A stretch of DNA of 34,586 bases from a virus. The stretch is taken from positions 1 to 34,586 of IMG/VR virus record IMGVR_UViG_3300027996_000097, one strand, 5' to 3'. Position numbers and translations under genes: made by a program. The notes below the pieces were generated by a model. The model was not told where the DNA came from, did not search any database, and saw only the letters and a program-made list of their open reading frames with translations. Positions 24,601-32,900 of this stretch are shown one piece after another (position 1 is the stretch's first letter; every line of letters starts with the position of its first letter).

Positions 24601-25232
24601 ATATTTATGGATTAGATAATGTTAGTCGTGCTTTAGGTGAATATGAAGGAGATTTAGCTGTAACAGATAATGGAGAATTAGTTGAATGGAATATCTTTGA
24701 TGAAAAATGGGATAAATCTCCAGAAAGTAGACAACCAGATTTTATTTATGAAGGACCAGAGAATTATGACTTATATAAATCTAATAGTCCAAAGTCAGCT
24801 ACAGATTATAATATAACTCCTTTTATTAATAAAGTTAAATCAGGTTCATCTAAAGATGAAGTTTTAAAAGATGTAAAAGATTTATCTAAAATAGAGATAG
24901 ATAAAACATGGGGTAATAATAGTTTAAGTTTTGCAAATGCTACATCAAATCAGATTATGACTAATAAATCAGAACAAAAAGATTTTGATAAATTAGTAAG
25001 TTCAGATAATTTTAAAAACCTTGTTGGTGGAAGAGATAGTCAAATACCTGATTTATTAATGGAAATTGAAAGACAACTTGATCAAGGGTCAACACAAGGA
25101 TTGTCAAATAGCTTTTTAAATAAAGCTAAAAAATCATTAATTAGATTTAATGAATTAAGAGATAAATATATTAATCAAAAATCTAATGAATTAAATGATG
25201 AATTATCTAAACAATTTTTACAGAACTTATAA
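21669..25232 (+). CDS. Large cargo-type protein
   Basis: The 1187-residue protein is rich in Asn, Gln, Glu, Lys and Asp. It is mostly helical with disordered linkers and has no membrane segment. Residues about 270-330 and 650-770 are helical (ALTKAIASGADEQTINRLAIAKEQKDKD; GRAQGQLYDQYANIAAADQRV). Residues 425-465 are Gly-rich (NGTGTGTNQKQRIGEGGGYSR). A perfect 33-bp tandem duplication lies at 24162-24230. No enzyme motif was seen. Its place between muzzle and RNA polymerase genes matches the internal virion (cargo) proteins of crAss-like phages, which leave with the DNA. Confidence 0.6.
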   Translation: MAEKSNNPTWTKADQKKYDKYIKYDFMLGWDDEWNKIKAKKQTYDQFVAKQSKLDNFSYNLSENIETEFVQPQAFIEKNPDGTSTYYTKAPESALEPNKEGNFKYDAWNQEGAKNIGYYQAPFVLPKNSELINLSGIQYIISPDRTNNLPTLNRVEENSAVAEAWTSAQEPFSLANKAGTRNLTDAYSDENISTALLNEAKYYANTQGVDMENGNWNQEQYNNINKFKKLADSYSLNMSEAGEEKYKDAQYSFQKNIMSPYYIRQLEDTKEWQIDQAEIADAALTKAIASGADEQTINRLAIAKEQKDKDLKARTAASNEAISQIRDALAPEKRTPKTYGVFDDFFASVDNALSPGAIGNMYSIDQEGNELIGTSTEEKQNLLNLFDENLLPAFQAVSERNQSLNNTNVVTKDNVPTDQTDYTNNQLGNGTGTGTNQKQRIGEGGGYSRSGYGYSPKTNQKDFVPTTEFINDLGNTAAKGPDGTVVMNERTMKDIQRDIADIDSSLGKINQPIEEIGEYAPDLEPGSNIGGFIGDAGRALIGIRGAMEEVPEYQTGEMYNLAMDEMTARRDLGMSDEEIAFSRNLAERGYGYDVKNVRRLAGGSSGVALGNLGRAQGQLYDQYANIAAADQRVRRDNRGQFYRGAMADENINRQKFQDEFQQAVMNKQSGAMLVNDALSNMDERMQFNKAYGKGSPYYEMMKSTWESSEQEKINKSEALKNTKQVYVDKLNKRKEDYQSELDEMQTLGTGNQVVLPNPKDYTPPTIAEQTLLTVPDNVNFQTDENTRGDATEIAEYQRRVDAGEKSWDVLNDLRKKRNSGQGILDNLNVDNTEETIVEQTPITEETIVEQTPITGDTDNLGDPIATDNKPVAGEIPKDWTPSLDQVMDAADAGIIETGISGTEATKEDNKKIYEWLNNKEATGGADGKLESNQVINKKGYETTELTDPVTGEKLIYDYDKRDYVPNGTIDESIPKYSNIYGLDNVSRALGEYEGDLAVTDNGELVEWNIFDEKWDKSPESRQPDFIYEGPENYDLYKSNSPKSATDYNITPFINKVKSGSSKDEVLKDVKDLSKIEIDKTWGNNSLSFANATSNQIMTNKSEQKDFDKLVSSDNFKNLVGGRDSQIPDLLMEIERQLDQGSTQGLSNSFLNKAKKSLIRFNELRDKYINQKSNELNDELSKQFLQNL
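24162..24230 (+). repeat. Perfect 33-bp tandem duplication in the large cargo gene
   Basis: Two identical 33-bp units (24162-24194 and 24195-24227) plus a further ACT encode two copies of the 11-residue unit TEETIVEQTPI. They lie in a Thr/Glu-rich, probably disordered linker. The identity at DNA level, including third codon positions, implies recent duplication. Confidence 0.9.
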
Positions 25233-25254
25233 AATAATACTTTAAATTTATATT

Positions 25255-26916
25255 ATGGCAGATTGGGGTTTATATTCAGCATTAAGGGGTAAAAACAATT
25301 GGCAACAAAGGCGTGCTGACAAAATGATGGATTTTCAAATGACCGAAGCTCTTAGGGCTAAAAGGGAAAGAGAAAATCAACAGAGAATGCAAATGGAAGC
25401 TAAATTTTTAGAATACCAAAATGCTATTCAAAATTTAGATGTTTTAAAACAAGACCAAGAAAGAGTTAGGGGTGTAGAAGGTAAAGCTCGACAAAATGTA
25501 ATTGCTGGTATTGCTAAGTATGATGGTGATATTAACAAATATATGAACAGTGGTGGTTTACAAGAAATGAATGTATATCAACAAGAAGTAATGCAATCTG
25601 AAGAATTATCAAATGCTGTTCAAAATAAAAAAAATATGGCTATGTATCTTGCTGATAGAGCTAAAGGAGATAGATGGATGAAATCAGTTATGGTAGATAA
25701 AGAATTTATAGACCCAAAAACTGGAGAAAAAACTACAAGAAAAGTAGCTACAAATATGGAAGATCAAATGGCAATGTTTGATTCTGGTCAATTATCTAAT
25801 TTTCAATTTAATGGTTCTGAAAAAAAGGTAGCGATAAATCCTGCATTATTTAAAAAATCTGTTAAAGACGCTACTAATCCATATAGTAAAGATAATTATG
25901 TAACACAATCTAATGTATTTGATGCTGCATTAATGCAAGGTGCAAGTAAAGAACAAGCCATGCAATTATCAGAAGAATATGGACAGGGAGTACAAGCTGG
26001 CGGTGTTGAAAGTGCTTGGAGATGGGGAGCTGGTAATCCATTAGATATTGAAAAACTTAAAATGCAAGCAAGTCAGTTTAGAGAAAGTATGAATTATAAA
26101 CGAGACTATTTAAAACAACAAAAAGAAATTTCTCAATATAGGGCTAAATATGGTAATAAAGCAACTAATACTTTAGCTGCACATGCTGTTGCTGTTAATA
26201 GAAAATTATTAGCTGGTGGAGATGGAGCAACTTCAACTGATGGTTTGTTATTAAATGATATAGCAAAATTAACTCCAGAAAACTTTATTAAAATGCCACA
26301 AGATAAAAATAATCCAAATGGTATGCAATATATGTATTCTGGTCCAATGCGTACTGCTACAACAAATTATATTGATGGTAGAGCACAAAGTCAATTAACT
26401 GGTGGAATATTAAATTCAACAGGTAATCCAGTTCCAATAATGTTAGGAGATCCAAATAGTCGAAATTCATTTGTAAGATTAAGACAAGAAAATGGAGATA
26501 TGGAAACATTTGCTATAGCTTACGCACAAGGAAGTGCTGAAAATCCAATTTTTGGAGCAGCAGCGTCTAATGGTCATGCTGGTAGTTGGGTAGTTGGAGA
26601 TATTGATAATGCTATTACTGGAGAATCACAGAAAAAGTTTGTTGGTTTAATACCTGTAGGTGGTTTATTAGATAATCCAGCATATACTCAAGCATTAGAT
26701 ATGGAAGCTGGTTATAAAGTACAAGGTCAAGGGCCTTATGAAAATTGGCAATCTTTGGGTACAGCTGGTTACAATGAAATTAATCAACAAAATATTAATG
26801 CTATGGGTGGTTTTGATCAATATAATCAAATGGTTAATAATCAACTTGGAACATTTTATACTGGAAGTACACCGGCTGGACAAACAAATTATAGTTTAGA
26901 AAATTACGATCAATAA
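25255..26916 (+). CDS. Cargo-type internal virion protein
   Basis: The protein has 553 residues. Residues 15-85 are a charged Gln/Arg-rich coiled coil (RADKMMDFQMTEALRAKRER). The middle is helical and Ala/Gly-rich. The C-terminal part is Asn/Gln/Gly-rich (PAGQTNYSLENYDQ at the end). It lies 22 nt after the large cargo gene and overlaps the giant gene by 1 nt (TAATG), so the two are probably translationally coupled. By position it is an internal virion protein. No known domain was recognised. Confidence 0.55.
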   Translation: MADWGLYSALRGKNNWQQRRADKMMDFQMTEALRAKRERENQQRMQMEAKFLEYQNAIQNLDVLKQDQERVRGVEGKARQNVIAGIAKYDGDINKYMNSGGLQEMNVYQQEVMQSEELSNAVQNKKNMAMYLADRAKGDRWMKSVMVDKEFIDPKTGEKTTRKVATNMEDQMAMFDSGQLSNFQFNGSEKKVAINPALFKKSVKDATNPYSKDNYVTQSNVFDAALMQGASKEQAMQLSEEYGQGVQAGGVESAWRWGAGNPLDIEKLKMQASQFRESMNYKRDYLKQQKEISQYRAKYGNKATNTLAAHAVAVNRKLLAGGDGATSTDGLLLNDIAKLTPENFIKMPQDKNNPNGMQYMYSGPMRTATTNYIDGRAQSQLTGGILNSTGNPVPIMLGDPNSRNSFVRLRQENGDMETFAIAYAQGSAENPIFGAAASNGHAGSWVVGDIDNAITGESQKKFVGLIPVGGLLDNPAYTQALDMEAGYKVQGQGPYENWQSLGTAGYNEINQQNINAMGGFDQYNQMVNNQLGTFYTGSTPAGQTNYSLENYDQ

Positions 26917-29900
26917 TGGGAGAATACGTAAAAAAACCGTTACAAACATCAGGTGGCAATCCAAATCAAGGGGCACAAGGATTTACTGAAGATTTTAGAG
27001 ATAGAACTCCAGCTTTAATAGATGCTGATGGTAAAATAAATCTTGATAGAGAATTTCTTTCAGGTAGGTCTGAAATGGAACAACAAATGACTTCAATGGG
27101 ATTTGATGTTGGAAGATTAGATTTACAAGAATATGATTATGCTAATTTATATAGAGATTGGAACTCAGCTGACGCAAGAGAAGTGCCTGATTTTTACGAT
27201 CCATTTGAAGCAGAATCATATGAATTTGAAAGATGGGCTATAACTGATATGGCTGCTGGACTTTGGAATAGAGGTGTTGCTGGAATGGTTAGTGGTTTAG
27301 CGCAAGCTCCAGCTATTGTTGGTGCTGCTATTACTGGTGGAGAAGTAGATGGTTTTTGGGATAGTTGGATTCAAGGAGCAAATGAGATGGGTGAAGCTAT
27401 GAGTATTCAGCAAAGTGATAGATCTTTAATTCCTATGACATCTGAAATTAATTCAAGCAATTTAGCATATGCTATTGGAGATGGATTAGGGTTTGTAGCA
27501 GATATATTTTTAGGAAGTAAAGGTGTTGGTTCATTGGTAAAAGCCGGTTCTGCTATTAATAAAGTACAAAGAGCACAAAGACTTGGAAGTTTTTTAACTG
27601 GTACTGTGCAAATGCAAAAAGATTTATATCAAGAAGGAATTAGAAATGGTTTAAATCCAGGAGATGCAGCAAGAGTTGCAATACCTACAGCTTCAATAGT
27701 TTCTTTATCTGAAGGTGCTGCATTAGAAATGTTAGGTGCTACTATAAGTGGACAAACTTTAAGAGGAATGAGTAAATCTGCTTTAGCTGGAGAATTTAAA
27801 GCTATGGGTAAAGCTTTTTCTAAGGGTGGCTCTGGATTAACAATGTCAAATTTTAAAAAATTAGCTCCAAAATATGCTAAATCATTTGGTCAAAAAATGA
27901 AAAGTGTAGGAGCAGGTGCATATAAAGGAGCTACTATTGAAGCAACACAAGAATTTACTCAACAATATATTGAAGATTTTGGAAAGTTTGCTTATGATAC
28001 ATGGTTTGCTGGAGAAGGTAAGTCAAAAGGTAAAGGAAAATTTGGTGTAGATTGGGATAAAACTTTAGAAAAAGCAATGGTAGGTGCTTTAGTGGGTGGT
28101 ATTGTTGGTGGTATGGTAAGTGGTGGAGGTTCTGCAATTAGAGGGGTTGAAGGAAATACAACATTTGCATATGTTAAAGACGCAATAGATAATAACAAAC
28201 CTGGTAAAATTAAAAGAATTATAAATCAAGTTAATAGAATGGGTGCTAATGGAAAGGTAGAAAACGCTCCAGAAGTAATTCAAGCTATTAAAGATATGAC
28301 AAGATTTTCTCAATCTATAAAAGGTCTTAATATAGATTCAAGTACTGCTAATTTTCAATTATTTCAATTAAATCAAATACAACAAGGGTTTCAAGAAAAA
28401 TTTGGTAAAGAATTTAAAACTGATCCTAAAACAAATTACTTAATAGCTAACGCTTATAGAATTAATGAGCAAAAAGCTACTATGCTTACACAAGCCATGA
28501 ATAATGAAATGCAAGTTCTTATTCAGGATAAAAAGCCATTAACTAAAGACTTAAATAAATTTGAAACTAAATTAAATAATTATCAGAAGTTATTTAAACA
28601 AATACAAAAAGGTCAAATTAATGAAGAGCAATTAGTTAAAGAAATTAGAAAAAATGAATCCCCGACTGTTACTAAATGGAGACAAACAGTTGAAGCTGAA
28701 ATGGAAAAAATTAAACAGTCACAATTAGATAATGATGGTGTTTCTGTTAATGAACAATTAGATAATTTAGATGCTGAAAAATTAAATAAAAAAGAATCTA
28801 CATTAGAATATGTAGAATTACCTAATAATAAAAAAGCTACTAAAAAAGCAATTACAGATTTTGAAAAAATTATTGCAGAGAGAGATAAAATGAATACTGC
28901 AGCTGAAAAAGATAGTACTGTTCGTGATGCATTTGCAGATAAAATAGAAAATGAATATGGAATGTCTTTAGCTGATTTAACAGAGCTTGAAAAAAATTGG
29001 TCTATTGGTGAAGAAATTGGTAGTAAACGTAAAGAGGGTTCATTAAAATATGTACAACCAAAAACAAAAGAAACTGAAGAATCAAAAACTCCAAAACAAG
29101 AAAATAGAGTTAAAGAATTAGAACAAGAAATTGAAGATCAAAAAAAAATTGTTTCTATAGTTGGACCACCTAAAGCGGGAGATATAACTTCTACTGATGC
29201 TAATTTAAAATTAAAACAATTAGAAAAATCTTTAAAAATTGAAAAAGCAGCTGTTGCTGCTTCTGAAAGAAAAGAAGGTACTACACCAGTTTTTGAAAAT
29301 GAAGAAATAGATGGTAAATTTTATAGAGATAATCAAGAAGAAATTGAAAGTAGAGCTAAAGAAATTAGAGAGGATAAAGAAGTTAATAAAATAGCAGATG
29401 CAATAAAAAAATCTTCTAAAGAAGAAATAGAAGAAGCGGTTCAAAAATTAGAGAAAAAAGATAAAAAAGTAAAGGAAGAATCTAAAGCTGAAAGAATTGC
29501 TAAAAGAGATAAAAAACTTTTTGAAGATACTCAAGAAGCTCCTGGAATACCAGGAAAACCTAAATTAGATAATATAATTAATGATGGAAATGTAACTACA
29601 GGTGTTTATGTAAATGAAAATGGTGATGTAGATATAGTTATTAGTAGTACAGGTACAAACCAAAATTATGTAGGGTTTTATAGAGTTTATGAAGATGGCA
29701 AACCAACAAATAAATTTACCTCTAAAATGCAAGTTGTAGATGGTAAAGGGTTTGGTAAAATGATAGAAAATGCTCAAAAACAATTACCTAAAAGACATCA
29801 ATGGTTAGAAACTAAAAGTGTTTCTAAAGATGGTTTAAGAGTTTGGAATAAAGCTAAACAAAAAGGATATAAAGAAGTTGTTGATGAAAATGGTAATATA

Positions 29901-32900
29901 GTAACTAATGAGGTAGCGTTAAATCAAGCTACAAAAGAAGGTATAACTGGGGAGTCTATAGACTACAAAGATGTTGTAGTTAGTAAATCTGAAGCTGATA
30001 ATATTATTAATGAGCTTCAAGAGATATATCCAGGAATTGAAACATCTACCATTAAAGGAGGTCCAGGTAAAGTTAAAATAAAAATAAAACTACCTGTATT
30101 AGAAAAGTCTTCACAAAGTAAAACTGATTCTAAAGTAGAATCTAAAACTACTGAAAAAGTAGATTCTACAAAAACTGAAGATAAAGCACCTACAGACACT
30201 AAAGAAGAAACTTCTTTACAAGAAAGAGAAAAATCTAAAAAAGATGTAGAATATAATAAACTTTTAAATGAAGAAAATTCTATAACAAATAAATTAAAAA
30301 AAGTAGGATTAACGGGCAAAGAAAGAGATGGATTGCGTAAAAGATTAAAAGAAATTCAAAAAGAAAAAAAAGAAACTGAATTTACAGATGAAGATATAGA
30401 TCAAGATGATATGCCATTTGGTTATGTTCCTATGTCTAAAGAGGATAAAGCTAAATTAGACAATCAAACAGAAAACAAAAAAGAACAAAGGACTGATTTA
30501 GAAAGAGATGTACAAAAAGAAAAACTTGAAGCAAATAAAATAAAAAACAATCCTGAGTTATATGCTAAAATATTAAATCATTTTCAAAAATTATTTCCAA
30601 ATATACCAGTTCAACAACTTAATAATGCGTTGTGGAAAAATGGTCCAGTTACTGTAGCTTATATAAATGAATTAGGTGTTACAATCAATACTGATGAAGC
30701 TTTTCAAAATACATTATTACATGAAGGAGCTCATATTATAAAAGAAATATTAGGAGATAATCATCCTTTAATTAAAGCTGGTATGCAGTTTATTAAAGGC
30801 ACAGATTACTTTAAAAATGCTCAAGTATTATATTCTGATAAAAGTGTAGCAGAACAAGCTGAAGAAGCTTTAATGGAAGCTATAGCTGATAATTCATTAG
30901 AAAAATTAAAAACTAAATTAGAGGGAACTAATTTACAAAAATTTGTTTCTTGGTTAAAAAGGTTTTGGAATGTTGCTAAAAGAGCAATAGGACTTAAAAA
31001 AGGAAAACAATCAGTTGAAATGCTTGCTGATATGTTAGCTTATGAAAAAGCTCCTTATAATGCTGATTTAGGTTTGTTTAGTGAATTTAAAGAACAGCGT
31101 TCAGCATTACATATGCAAACAGTACAAGAGGTTCAAACTGCTATTTCTTTAGCGAGATTAAATTATAGATTAAATCCAGAAGAATATTTAGACCCTACGA
31201 CTAAAAATAATTTAAAATATTTAGTTTATAATAATCTTGGACTTCAGGTTATTACAGATTCTTTTATAACAAGACCTAATTCTATAAATGAAACATTATC
31301 TTCTCAAACAGTTACTCAAATTAAAGAAGAAACAGATAAAGAGATTAGAGCTCAAAAATTGTATTATGCATTAAAAGTTGAGAATAATCAATTATGGAAA
31401 TTAATTGAAACTACTACTAATCAATTATCTAAAAAATCATTACCAACAATAACAGATCTTGAAGAATTAGTAAAGACTGAATTAAAAGGTAATAAAGATA
31501 TTTCAGAATCAGTTAGAGCTATTGTAACTGCAATTGTTGATAATGATGGTTATTTATATGATTCAAATGAAGTTTATCAAAATATTGCAAGAATAGCTGA
31601 TAAATCTATTGATATAAAGTCTTTTGAAAAAAATCTTCAAGAAGATGAAACTAAAGGAAATGATATAGCTAAAAAGATTAATCTAATTTTAAATGCTTTT
31701 CCTACTGATGCAAAAAATGGTATTCTTTCTGAATTAGCTTCATTAACTACAATAGAATATAGGTCTTTAATTAAAACACATAATGTAGTTGATGGTCAAA
31801 AAGTTACACAAGTTTTATGGAAAAGAGTAAATAAAGATAGAACTGTAGATGATTTATTTAATAGATATGCTGTAAATTATAAAAATGCTAACCTAAATCA
31901 ATTAAGATTATTAAGTAGTCAATTAAAAGACATTAAAAAAGGATTTGCAATTAAAAGATTTGTTGTTGATCAAGATGTAAATAATGCATTTTTTCAAAAT
32001 GCTAAAATGTTTGTTGAAGAATTAGTTGGAGATAATTTTACTAATGAAGAATTTAAACAATTTTTAAATAAACAAATTAAAACTGCTCCAACTGTAGAGA
32101 AAAAAGTTCAAAGGTTATCATATTTATTTGCAGCAAGTTCAAAAAGAGATGGAACATTTACTCCTGGTTCTTTTAGTAAATTATTAAATGATATAAAAAC
32201 ACAAAACAAATTTGATAAAAAAGAATTTTCAGGTGTTTTAAGAAATTTAGCAATTGCTAAAAAGGGAGATTCAATTTCATCAAATTTTGTTAATCAAGCT
32301 GGAAATAATGTAACTGCAACTAAATTAGGTTATTGGGTTAATCAATTTGGTAAAATGTTTGCTTATGATAATAAATTTAGAAATGAATTATTAAACTCTA
32401 CATTATATAAAGCTAATCCAGTTTTAAAAGAGTGGGCTAAGTCAAAAGAAATTCCAGAATGGTTTATACATGACGCATTTGAAAACACTGGTTTTAGTGG
32501 GGCTATAGAACACAATAATGCTACAATAAATGATATTGTTTTAAATAACTTTTTTTATTATTCTCAAAATAAATCTAATCAAAAATCATACGCACAATCA
32601 ATAGGTGTTACTGGAGATAGAGGACATTTAACATATTTTAAAGTACCTAAGTATAGTCAAGAACAATTAATTAACGAATATAAAATAAGAGCAAAATTAG
32701 ATGAAGCTTTGTTAAATAGAAAAATAAGAGATAAAGGTGTTTCGCCAAAATCTTTAGTAAATCAATTTAATAAACTTTCTTTAAATCAAGCTGTTATATT
32801 TGATGGTAAAGTTGAAGTATATATAGACTTGTCACAAACTCGAGTGCAAAAAAGAGTAGATAATCTATATAAATTATTAGAAACCTCTGGAACATTAGAA

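Noticed and set aside
27955-28313. Overlapping leftward ORFs opposite the giant gene
   Set aside because: They lie antisense to a continuous coding frame, have His/Leu/Pro- or Phe/Ile-rich artefact composition and no leader. Similar shadows occur at 29232-29444, 29565-29783, 30017-30319 and 32794-32997.
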